A stretch of DNA of 64,000 bases. Source: Brachycybe producta. Its lineage: Eukaryota > Arthropoda > Diplopoda > Playtdesmida > Andrognathidae. Made by a program: the position numbers and the translations under genes. Location: assembly GCA_036925085.1 (NCBI GenBank), contig JAUPFP010000044.1:1666376-1730375 (forward strand). Direction: 5' to 3'. The notes beneath the pieces were generated by a model. It ran no database searches. It worked only from the letters and a program-made list of their open reading frames with translations, and was not told the origin of the DNA. Positions 12,340 to 25,100 of this stretch are shown one piece after another. Within the stretch, counting starts at the first letter, position 1, and each line of letters begins with the position of its first letter.

Positions 12340-15300
12340 AAAAGCCATTTCTATTTTTGGTGTGTTTTATCCTAAACAACAACGAAAGGTTGGAGGTGGA
12401 GGCTAACAAAGCAGTTATGGGTTATACATTTAGAGTATATTGGGGGGGGGGGGCCTCATTACAGAAAGAAAATATACCTGTCATATGACAGTCAATTGTC
12501 ATTACCTCATAAGCCTTGTGACAGTCACAAAAGCAAATAAAAAAATATTATTATCACAAAGTCATTCTACTGCCATTGACTAATAATATACAGCAAAAAA
12601 AAATGGTAGTTATAAAAATAGCACACATCACAAGATATGAGTGTCAACATTTTATGACTTTTTTTTCTGTAAAAAGGTTGTGAATAATATTAACTTGGGG
12701 TGTCAGTACAGAATCCTTGTAACAGTTCCAAAAACAAATTAGAAAACATTATTACAACAAATATTGTTATAAGATAGTCATAAAATAATGGCGCCTATGC
12801 AGTGACATAATAATTTATGATTGTCACAATTTTATAATTTTTTTTTCTGTAATGAGACACTTTAGGTGACAATTCAAACAGAAAATAAGACTATCATATG
12901 AGAGTAAATGTTTATATTTTGCTCATAACCTTGTAACAATCACATAAAGCAAAAGTAAATTACAAAATATTACTACGACAAATACTGTCATGTGACTGTC
13001 AGTGACTGGTGTAGGACTACATCATATGAGCAAAGTATGATAATCATAAAATAATAAGAGCATATATCTCCTTATAGCTAGCCTCCAAATCCAATCCTCG
13101 TAGTCGTTCGAGATGGAATCGTTTGCGATATTTTCTCGAATTAACCCCTGAAATATGGTAGACATTTAAGAGAAGAGTTGTGTCATCAAATAAGATGACC
13201 TTTTGGCACTCAAACCCTGTGTTTCCTAAAGACCAGAGATAGCAAAAGAGAAGTTGAGAGGGGAAAAAAAAGCATGATAACCTGTCTGTTGATTAAGGTG
13301 GAGTTTATAAGTCTGGTGGGCGTAAATGTCCCGTTGTGATTCATTGTTCTGTTGTGAACATCTCCTGCTGGTTAACATTAATCCTAGGGATTTTAAACGA
13401 GCGCCACCTTACACTGCAATGTGCTTGTCATTTCACTCTTTTTCTCTCGTAGAAATGAATGAATGAATAAACATACTGGTTTGTCACCACCACCACTACT
13501 ACCGTCAAGCTCCACCTAAAACTCTACCCCGATGGTGGTCTCGAAGAATAAAAAAAAAAGACTTGCCAAATAATTTGAAACAGTAGCCTTTTTTCTGGTC
13601 GTATGATTCGACTTAAGGTGGCTGAATAGATATTCTGTTTTGGTTCCTCCAGATGGCAACACTGAAGTGACTAACGCTTAAACTCCATAGATATTTTCGG
13701 AATATATGTACGCAAAAACGTGAACCGAAGGTTTTTTTTAGAAACAATATTATGAAAAAAATCAAATTGTTTTCAAAACTAGAAGGGCAAACGATGACGC
13801 TAAGTTTTTAAAAAAATAAACATTTTCTAACAGTTTGATTACCTGTTTTTTGGGTTTTCCATTGACATTTCATGAAAACTACTTTCGCCTTTTTTCAAAC
13901 TTGTCATAAAAAGTTTATTTTGAAAGAAATCATCATGAAAAAAAAAACTTTTAGCATTATCACCAACTATTTTAGTTTCTAAAACACATTGAATTTTTTT
14001 GTAATGTTTCTCCTGAAAAACATTCACTTGAAAAATATAAATTTTATCAAAATCGCGGATGAAGAGAAAAGACCTCCTATAGAACATAATAGGCACTGCA
14101 ATAAAGCAAAATAAATATCTATTCAGTCACCATAAGCGCCCTCTTTTATTCGAACTAAAAATTCAAGCTAAGGCGTGTCCGCAATGCCATTTTATCCAAA
14201 CCAAATTCATCTTCTGTATATATAATCCTTACCCATATCCTTGTAGTAAAAAAAAACAACAAGGGACCATGTCATCCAACTCCTAACCTCCTCCCACCGC
14301 CCTTATCCTCTGGTTTATCAATCATCAGAAGATTCAAACTGTACGATAATGTTTGAAGTGTGTGTAGGATGTTGTTGTACAATTTATGTAATAAATGGCA
14401 TCATTAAGAAGTGGAAGAAGAGGGTTTTTCAAATTTACCTTTCTTCCTGCCTCATTGTTATGTAAATTCATTAGAGATCGAGTGCTGCTTTTGCTCGCCT
14501 TTTTGTCGCGAGCATCCACAAAGGTCCTAGAAAAGGCAGTACCATAGCCCACATTGTCCGAACATCCAGACCACTGAAATCCATCGCCATTGTAACCACG
14601 GATCGTACGATCACATCCACATTTTTCCAATTCACCACTGCTACATGCTCTGGTGACAGCATGGGCAACACCTGCGGCCGCCAAAGCGTGGACAAAAGCA
14701 GCCTCTCGTGTTCCTTTTGCAACAAAAACAAACAATTTCATATTATAAGCAGGCATTGAAAAATATGCAAATCAAATCTGCATTTTGAAAGCGTTTTACA
14801 AACTAGAAGAGTAAAAGAATCACTTAAAGCTCTTTTTAAATGTGCCCCTCCATCTCTGAGTATTCTGTTTTTAAGAAGCAACATTAAGAGAAGCTTGAAA
14901 GCGCTTTAGAAACTAGAAGGGTAGCCCCCAATCATTAACTCGTATTTATATGTTGATATTTTTGTCAGATCATATAGGATACCGCAAAAACACCTTGAAA
15001 TTATTTTCAAAATGCAGAGAAGAGTCCATCCAAGAGTTCTCCAGTGACGTTTTTTTTAATAACTTACCACCACTGAGAGCTTTATTGAATAACCGAGCAT
15101 CTTCAAAGGTGCTGCAATTCCAACGTCTGGTTCTGAACTGAAATTGACATTCGTCTATGGACCGTTGAGCTCCGGTTCGAACACTGTTCATCACTTCCAC
15201 GTTACGCTTACAAATGCGAACTTGACGACCTGCCAACCCCGTCAAACCATCACACATGTTTTCATTGGTAATACTTGCCAACGAACCCATTCGAGACAAA

Positions 15301-18300
15301 GCCCTGAAATTTGCAAAAAAAATATATTTATTATATAAAAAAAAACTTAAGCTCAAATTCAAGAAGGAAGGAAACTTTGCATTTCAACTTCAACTTCAAT
15401 TTTCTGTACTAGAAACAAACATGCGGAGAAAAAAAAATAAGGCCCAATGTAGTCCACCTCACAAAGCCCACAAGGCAAATGAGGCCAGCACAGTCCATGG
15501 GCCGGACTTTTGCAAACGTCTTACCAAAAACATTACCAAGCTCCTAAGGCCCACACAAGAAATGATCTGGACTTCTTGAGGCCCACACAGCTGGATTTTC
15601 CCCTTTCAATGATGGAGATTTCAAGTTGAGATGTTCAAGTGCCAAGTTTACTTCTTGAATTTGGTCTCCATAAAATTTTAATTTAATATTTTTTCTCTTG
15701 TTTTTTTTTAAAAAAAAACCCCGACCCAAACAAAAGGGTCAAGAAGAGACCCCCCTAAGAAAAAACAACCACATGTACATTTCTATAGAAGAAGACACAT
15801 TCCTTAGTACATTTGTGTGTGTGTGTGTCACAATGGAATCACAATTTATGTTCGCGTTTTACAAGGCTGTCTCTTCTTATCTGTGTTGTCTTTTTTTGTG
15901 GTAAAAAGAGGGGAAAGAGGGGTGCATTTTTTAAAATATAATATTAAATTTAAAAACCTCCCTCTTTGTGTTTTTGTTTTACCATCTCTTGTATTATTTC
16001 GCGCCTCTTAACTAACTAACGCCTCCTTATTTTCAATCAGGTTGGGACGTTGTTAACAGATAGAGAGACCTCCTAGGTTGTTTTACCTCACTCTAGTTGA
16101 TTATACTGATTATATGTTTAAACTGAATTTAGAAACATTATCACACAACAAACAGACAGACTGTCACAAGACACAAACATAAAAAAAACTGAAATTCACA
16201 GCTTCTGATGATGACCACTGTGTATGTGTCCACTGTCCACATATACAACATACAGCATATTGTAAAATATATACACATGAAAAAAGGGCTGAACAATGTA
16301 ATAAAAGCCTCTTATTTATTCATTGTTTCACAAGCAACATTTGGAGAGAAAAATTAGAAGTGTTTTAGAAAGTAGAAAAGTAAATTTGATTGTTGTTTTA
16401 TATTTTATTTAGAAATGATGTGTTTGTCCCATGTAAGTTGTGATGTTTCATTTTTCACCTGTGTGACATAAATTATTATTATTATTATTAAAGAAATTAT
16501 TTAGAGATTTTCATATTGATATCTTTAAAAAAAATAACCTTTTTAAGTTAGATTTTACTCTTCACTTTGGATGAAATTATAAATTAGGTTATTTTTATTT
16601 ATTTTTTTTTTATTTTTAAAGTTGGTTCAGTTTCCTCTTATACATGAAAAACATACTAATAAGAAGAATTCGAGAGACGGTTTACATTTTAAAAAAACCA
16701 TCTTTAAATAGTAAACCTTTTATAATAATAAAAAAAATTATGGCAAATTGAAAAAATCCATTTTTCGTTTTCAAACTGGCATAAATAGCTTATTTTTAGA
16801 GTAGGTAATCAACAGGTAAAAAAAAACAATATTCTACTTGACTTTTCTAGTTTCTAATAAACTTTGGAAGTTTTTCTTTAAATCCCTTCTAAGCAAAAGA
16901 ATGTTTGAAAGCTTTTTTTTATAAAGTTTTAAAATACAAGAACTATATTTAAAATCCTGATTTAAAATGTCAGTTTTGTGTATAAATTTGTGTTGACAAG
17001 CGGCTTTTAAGTTCTTTTTTTTCGTTATGACATTTTAGGAACAGTCATAAGACACGGAGTGTGTGTGTGTGTTGATAATACGGATAAAGAAAGAGAAAGT
17101 GAGGAAAAAATGAATTGAGTGGCGGAAAATGAGTATAGGATTTTTTTGAGGAGGAAGAGGAACGGCCGACAGATTCAACATTTCACCGCCAATAATAATA
17201 CAAGAAGATGTAAAACTGTAAAAGAATAGAAAACTGTCAACATCCACTTTTAACGTAAACAGGTAGAGAAGAAAGAAGAAAAACTTAACTACTTATAAAG
17301 TGGATAATAAGATTTTATTTTAAACTTTTCAAACTTTTTTTTAAATAGGATCATCATTACATAACATTTGTTGGCATATTTATACGGTCGGTCTGTGTTT
17401 CTGACTTTATCCGTCTGTTATGGCTTAGGTTTACTTCATCTTCTTGTTAAATTTTGAACTTTTTAAGTGAAAAATAGACAAATTTACACAAAGTATACAA
17501 CAACAAAAAAATTTTTTTCTGAAGAACTAAACTATTTTTTTAAAAACAAAACCAACTATTTTTTTAGTTAACATTTTAGTTAATGTATTTTCAAAAGGTT
17601 ATTCGGTTTAATCCATAAAAATCGATATATTTCAAAATTTTAATTGGAAATTTGAAAAAGTTTGCATTTTGATTTAAAAAAAAATTTTTTTTTTGGGGGG
17701 GGGGGGGAATTTCTTAAATTCTTTCTATTTGCATAAAACGAACATATTTTAATAACTATTTGCACATTTTTTAATTTTAAATTGCATAAACGTTTTTGTC
17801 ATATGACCACACTAACATCATATAATGCAACATAGATCCTAGGATTCCTTGAATCCCTTCTTAATCTGCAGTTTCAGGAGCAACATTAAAGGAAAAAATT
17901 GAACCTGTTAGAAACTAAAATGGTAGCTTAAATCGTTCAATAGTATTTTCATGTTGATATCTTTCAAAATAAACTTTTTTGTAGACAAAAATTAAAAAAA
18001 TATCGTCTACTTAGGCCTTGTTTCCATTGGGGTGAAAATTTGAACTTTTTTTTTTTGAAAATTTCAACTGGTGAAAAGTAGAAGACACGTCGCCCCCGCC
18101 TATGATAGTGAATAGGCCGGGGGGGGGGGGCTCGTGTGTTCCAGTTTTCACCAGTTGAAATTTTTAACAAAGTTCAAATTTTCACCTCAGTGGAAACAAG
18201 GCATTAAAGTTGATTCATTCTCAAACTGACATAAAAAGTTCATTTTGAAAGATATCAACATTTAAAATACCCTTAAAGGTGATTTTCAAGTATGAACGCC

Positions 18301-21300
18301 TCTTGTACTCTAATTATTCTGTTTTTCAAGTGCAGTATAAACAGAACTTGAATGTGCTTTAGAAACTAGAAGGGTAGTAGTTCAATTATTCAAAAAATAT
18401 TTTCCTGTTGATATCTTTTAATAATTAGCTTTTTATATCAGTTTGAAAATGACCTAACTTTAAAATTATTTTATTAAATATCCACATGATGAAAATGGTC
18501 TGAAGTGATTGATTTACCTTTCTAGTTTCTAAAACACTTTCTAGTTTCTCTTAATTTTTCTCTTCTGAAAGACAAAATAAATCAAAGAGTTCGAAAATCA
18601 GCTAGCTGTTCATAAACCATCTTAAATGAATTCTAATTCCCCTTCTAGTTTCCAAAACGCTTTAAAATTTCTCTTAATTATGCTCCTAATTATCTGAAAG
18701 ACAAGAGAACAACAAACAAAAATTTCAGACACGTTTATACTTTAAAATCAGTCTTGATACAAATTACTTTTAAATTATTTTAGAAAGTAATTACAATTAC
18801 TTTTGTAAGTAATTTGTTCCAACAGAGTTTAACTTTGAAACCACCTTAAGAAACCCAAATAAAATAAAAACGTCGCCCTATGGTGGCTCGCGAGCCACTT
18901 TAATACAGTATATTCCTAATAAAGGTCAAAGACCATTGACCGAGAAAAAAAAAGCAAACCATAATAAAAAGGGGCACATTTGTTAGGCACTTTTTTTTTC
19001 TACCTTCTAATATTATAATGACACCACATGATATAAGAAGTAACATGAAATCAATTAAGAAAGATAGGGGGGCTTTTTATATATACAAATTTCAGGAAGA
19101 AGAATGGTGGAGAGAGAGAGGGGGCCATATTTTAATAGATGGCGGCTGGTTTGTTATGTTCTTCTTATTACCCCTACCCTCCCTCCCCCCCCCCCCTTAA
19201 ACTTAAAAAAGTTTAATGTCGCCATAAAAGAGAGAGAGAGAGAGAGGGAATTGTGATAAATGTGAAATTAATTACTCAAGTGGGCCCCAAGTCTAATCAA
19301 TCATTAGTAGTGACACATGAATAGCAGAAAGTCTATTTGCATTCATTAATATAAGGGACCCTCATATCCAGTATTAAGAGGCCTTATTATACACCTGTTT
19401 CAATATGCAAAACTTTTCACTTCTCTCTCTCTCTCTCTCCCTCTCTCTCTCTCTCTGTCTTTTCACAATTGCATTAAATTACTTTTTTTTTTTTAAAAAA
19501 AAACCATAAGAATTCTCCCAATTTATATGCAGCCACCAGAAAATATGCAAATTCATAAACCACAAATATAAAACTGATAAAAGTATTTCAGAAACTAGAA
19601 GAGTAACTGAAGAACTGAAGCTGGGCTCTATAGATAATTATTTTGCTTTTGTCCCCTTGGACGGCGCTACTGCAGTGGCGTATAATATACTGTACATGTA
19701 TATATAAAACCGAACACCGTGAGTTTTTCCACATAAAATACATTGCAATCACAGCAAAACAACCTTCGACTTCATTTTGCAGAACTTTGAAAAGTGTTTT
19801 TAAAAAAAGGTGGTCTGGGTATATGCCGACCCTTATAGTTTTTTAATGTTTCTAATTAAAACATTTGTATACATAGACTTGAGTTTGTTCCAAATTTATG
19901 GTGGTAAACAAAAAAAAAAACTCCTGAGAAACATTGTTGTGTCACACAAATGGTCCACAAATGTTCTCGAATTTTGAAAAAGAAAAATACAACAAAGGGG
20001 AGAATTTAAGGAGGTTTTCTTAACTATTGTGATGACATTAAGCTAAATTTATTAAGAAAAAGTGAATAAGGGTGGGGTCCCCCCCTCTTCCTTAAATGTT
20101 TTGCAGGACAAACTTATAGAAAAAACAACAACTAATAAATTTTAAAACAATGTTCTGTGTGTGGTTTTGGCATTTGATGATAGTTTATTGTTGCAAATGG
20201 CGAAGGTTGTGAGGTGTAATGTGGGGGAGTATTCGAAAAACCAAAAAAAAAAAAAATAGACTAGAAATTTCCAACTGAGCTTCCAACTTTTGCTTTTTGT
20301 TTCTTGATTTATTTTAGTTTTTTTTAGAAAGTAAAAAAAAAATCCCATGAAAATAATCAGAAGTTCTTTAAAGTTCCATTATGCATGAAATATTGCAGGC
20401 CATTTAAGACATGATGATCTTTACCAATTGACTTCAGACCTTCTATAATCACTTTATTCTTAATGAGTTTCAAAAATTATCCAACAATTTTAATTTTTGT
20501 ATATAAAAAGTTTATTTTAAAATATATTAAACATCATTAAACATGAAATTACCATTGAGTGATTTGAGATTGAGAAGTGATTGAAAGGTATTAACATAAA
20601 ATACCCTTAAGTGATTGATTCAGATTGAATCACCCTTCTAGTTTCTAAAAAAACATAAGTTTTTAGTAATTTTGCTCATGAAAGCCACCAAAAATAAATA
20701 GTTCTAAAATCGTAAAATGCATAAAATGTAAAAAAATGCATAATGTTTTCGAATTTGCATTAAGTCATAGTTTTCCTTTTTTTTTGATGAGAAAAAAAAT
20801 TCTACTAAAGGATTTCTTAAACCAAATCGTTTTCATTGTAGTTATTAATTGTTTCAGACAATTCATTAATTTTGCTTTTTCGCTATATTTATTTGAATAA
20901 AATGAACAGATTTTCTTCCATGTTTTGCAATTTTTATTTTATTTATATTCTCTATTTGCATAAAATGCATAATTACTTACAACATACTAAATAAATTAAT
21001 AAATAATGAAATCAATTCCTCAATTTTTCTTCATAAAAAATGCCTAAAACGAAAAATTTCTATAAATAATTTTGCAGATTTCTTAATTTTTATTTGCATA
21101 AACGTTTTGATCTTTATTTACGGAGTTGGTTAGTTAAGATGAAAGTCTCTATACTTATTTTAAAATATAGTCAAAAAAATACTATTAGAAAGGAGAAAAT
21201 CGAGAAAAAGAAAGTCTATTTGAGCCACTGTTTCTTTAAAGTTATATATCTAAAAAGTTTCCCCATTAGACTAAACTAGTAATGATGGCTAAAATAGGAT

Positions 21301-22117
21301 ATTAAAATTGGCGCCATACAGTGTGTATACGTAAAACCATACATCAACTACATAACAATGTTGAATACATGGTTAAATTAGCAATTGTTTCAAATGACAT
21401 TTAAATCTTTGATAACTATGAATGTCATTTACGCTCCATTACAAATAGTTTTATGACTCTTTTTAAACTATCAGAAAAAGTTTTTTTCCTAATATTATGT
21501 TTTGGTGACATTTTTTCTTCTCCTCCTCCTCCTACTCCTTGTAGAAATGTCATTCCTAAAGCCCCGTTTCACGGTGATAGTTATCACGATAGTTGCTGTC
21601 ATGTGAGAGCAGCAACTATCGCGAGAACTATCATCGTGAAGACCACATGATAATCACTATCACACTATTTCGTTTGACTAGATAGTTTGATAGTACTGTC
21701 GCGATAATAATAGTTGTTGAGTGACCGGCGCTTGTAGGGAAATATCCACTTTGTAAGGGAATTTGGCTTCTGGAGAGGGAGAGAGAGAGGCAACACTGTT
21801 GTTGACTCAATGTTATCTATGAAGTAGACAAGTGACAGAACTATCACTTTACTTCTAGGCGTATAGACAGTTGCTATCGTGAGAGTGAACTATCGCAACT
21901 TTCATGACATGCTACTCTCACGATAGAACTATCGCCCTGAAAACGAGGCTTTACTAATAGAAGAAGAAGAAGAAGAAAAGCTTTTTCCAGAAATCAAAGA
22001 AGACAGTTTAGAGAGAAAAAGTTGAATTCAAATGTCGAAAAATATTTGTGTGCCGTAATACAGAAATTTAATTTTATAAGTTATGCCCTCATGTTGGAAA
22101 TAACAAGAAAAATGACC

Positions 22118-22194
<77 letters not shown>

Positions 22195-25100
22195 CAAAGT
22201 AATAACTAATATAGATTGAAAGAAGAAGGTGCCTGAAAAGCCTTTTAAGCTAAATCTAGTTGTCAGCATGTTCCTATTTCAATTCAAATTGATTATGACG
22301 CTAAGCGGCAGCAGCTTCAGCAATTTCTAACCCCCCCCCCCCAAAAAAAAAATATATATAACCTATTAATGCCACTGGCATTGTTGGTTGTCACCCGCCA
22401 CTGTGTGGCCCATTACAGGGCTTTCAAGTTTTCCTATCTCTAAGTTCTATCGTTTCTAATGTACTGACCGTTAAAACAAATCATATTTGACATAAAAGGG
22501 ATTTTTATAGTGTCAGTTGCTTCAACAAAAATTGTTTTGTTTTTTTATAAGAAGGAGGATCACTTTATCCGTAGATTTTGCTCATAATCATAAAAAAGTT
22601 GATTGCACTCTCATAGAGCTGAGTTTTGCAGTAAAGTCAACGCTGAACCTGACATTCTAACCCTAAACCTAACCCCCAAACAACCTATTTTGTTTTCTGA
22701 ACAAGGTATTTTCTTATAGACTTTGCCTTAATCGGTGTTTCTCATCAGGCCCAAATTCAAGAAGGAAACAGTACTTGAATTTCTAAGTTGACTGTTCTGA
22801 AATATGGCTAGGGATGGGACATTCGAATCCCGCGAATCTTGAAAAAAATATTAAAGATTCTAAAATACAAATCTTCGCGCTTTTTTCGTCTTATGAATCT
22901 TTCGAATCCTACCTAACCTTAAAAAAACTGTTAAAAACTTTGGTAAAATTAGTTTTAATTCCATTGACTTCCAATAGAAGCGCGCATTAACAAAAAAAAA
23001 CGGTGATTGTTGCAATTTCGGTGTTGTACCCGGATCACCAATATCACCTTGTGGCCTGACCCTGAGTGCCGACACACTTAGTTTTTTTTATTATTGTTAA
23101 TAATTTAATATTTAATATTATTTCATTTATTTGTATCTTCTTAATGAACAATATAGGATTCTTATATGAATGATTCAAGAGATTCGGGAGATTCGAGAAT
23201 TTTTTTGGATTCGGATTCGAGAAATTTTAGGATTCGTTCCACCTCTAATTTTAACATAGAGAAATTAATGTTTTATTATTACCTTTAGAGAAGGTTTTTT
23301 TTTTTTGAAATCCTTCTAAATGCTTCGCAAAATGACTAAGAAAGTAGTGCAAGTATAAATTGTATATCATTAAACTGTCATCTTGTGCTGTAAATCGGAA
23401 AAAGCTCAGATAAGCATATTTTACTGGCAGCTTAGCTTCAAACATATCCAATCGCACACGTTTCGTATGGGTTTACGATTTAGTATGTTTAAAAAGCAAA
23501 AATAATGCCAACTGCTAATTTAGGCATGGTCCCACCATTCTAGAAACTTGATTTGTTAATAATTTTAAGAAGAAAAAAAAATCCTTTAATAAAAAATGTT
23601 ACAGTAGTTTGAAAATATAATTTTCAATTACCCTTTTAGACCTTTGTTGCAACAAAGATTCTTAGAGGTTTGTGGAAAACCGGTAAAAAAAAATGGATGG
23701 ATGTTTTTAGAGATGTATGCATCAAAGTTCTGAGCATTATTTCTCAAGAACGAAAATAAATATCTGAACGAAACCTTGTGAATGTTGTTCAGTGTCTCAG
23801 TAATGTGACACTGTGTAAAAAATCAAAACAATAAATCGATTAATTAATTAACTGTAATTAATTTTTCGATGAAATGTTTCATTTTTTTTATCTAGACAAA
23901 ATAACTTCGTAATGGGACCACCTAGAACCCTCAACAGTTACTAACTTCTAAAAGGTTCTACCACATTTCAAAGATGTTAAACCAAAGTGACAAGAAAAAA
24001 AGGGTAAAAAAATACCCATCAACTAATAATTATTAAAAAAAATGATTGTTTCTTAAAAGCCACAACGGAATGTCAGAACAAAATCAAGAGAATTTATACC
24101 TTGTACACACACATGAGTTAAATGAATTCAAATTAAATGTGTTTAGGTGAATTTATACGAAATCCAGTTAAGGACATGAACCCCAAATAAAAATTGACTT
24201 TATTATTAATATTTTAAATTGAAATACTAAATCAATAGTTTATATAATTATATTTTAAGTTAATTAACTCAATATTTTCAGATTATTAACTGAATAAATT
24301 GAATTCGACATATTGTTTGTTTGCCCTTCACAGGGCTCTGTAGAACACGTTTATTATTTAAATGCATTTAAAGTATCAGGTGTGTGTACAAGGTATTAGA
24401 GTGAATGTTTTCATTTTTTTTTTGACTAAATTTGAGTTAAATAGTTGTATTAAAAATAACTAAAACATCTGCAAGTTTTTTCCTTGTTTATTAAGTTAAT
24501 TTTAAATCAATCTATTTGCGATTAAGTCAGCCAGGTGCAACCAGGTCTACTTTTGACAACAACAAAAAAAATTGAAATTACATTGGTTCATCCAGGGCTT
24601 CAGAAGAAGAAGAAGAAGAAAAAACAAATTTATGAATTTCAAATGAATAGATGATATTTATTGCGTGAGAAAAATTTTCCAAAAACCACAGGCGGCCCCG
24701 ACTAGCAGATAAAAATGGCCTCGTAATAAGGAACACACATAAAGTTGTCCTATAAAAACTGCCATTGCTCCGAGATTAGTCTATTTTTTTGTAAATTAAA
24801 TATATTTCTATCTCTTCTCATACCTAAGACTTTCAATAATGAAACATTTTTTTGAAAAGAAAAAATTACAGTGTGTCTCTAAAATAGTAAAAAAAAAGAA
24901 AGCATTTTGTCAAGTTAAAATAATGTCAAATTTCAATTGACTTATGAAAGAATTTCAAGATTCGTAACGAACTAGAAGAGTAAACGTAAGGATGGAAAAA
25001 CAAATTCCATAATGATATCTTTAAAAATAAACTTTTTAAAAGCAGTTTGTGATTTAAAAAAACGTATTAAAAATGCCTCTTACACCTAGATATACAGCAC

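Larger units (their letters stand above)
4227..14438 (-). other. Wnt4 intron 3 (10.2 kb), repeat-filled
   Basis: It contains MITE A copies at 4469, 9148 and 9567, a mariner-type remnant at 6071, B copy 2 at 7310, a D fragment at 7627, a TAA microsatellite at 7957, E copy 1 at 8142, three F units at 12440-13065 and a C copy at 13613. Short CT, CAT and ATGT runs occur at 5240-5530. Sequence between these is AT-rich with no further exon seen. Confidence 0.85.

Noticed and set aside
12440-13065. CRISPR-like array
   Set aside because: Three diverged units of about 200 bp without regular short repeats or spacers; eukaryotic context.
14471-14731. Second minus-strand frame over Wnt4 exon 3
   Set aside because: Wrong frame; the Wnt4 frame is fixed by cysteines and splice phase.
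15256-15579. Plus-strand 107-codon frame opposite Wnt4 exon 2
   Set aside because: Partly the shadow of the Wnt4 exon, partly repeat; no protein features.
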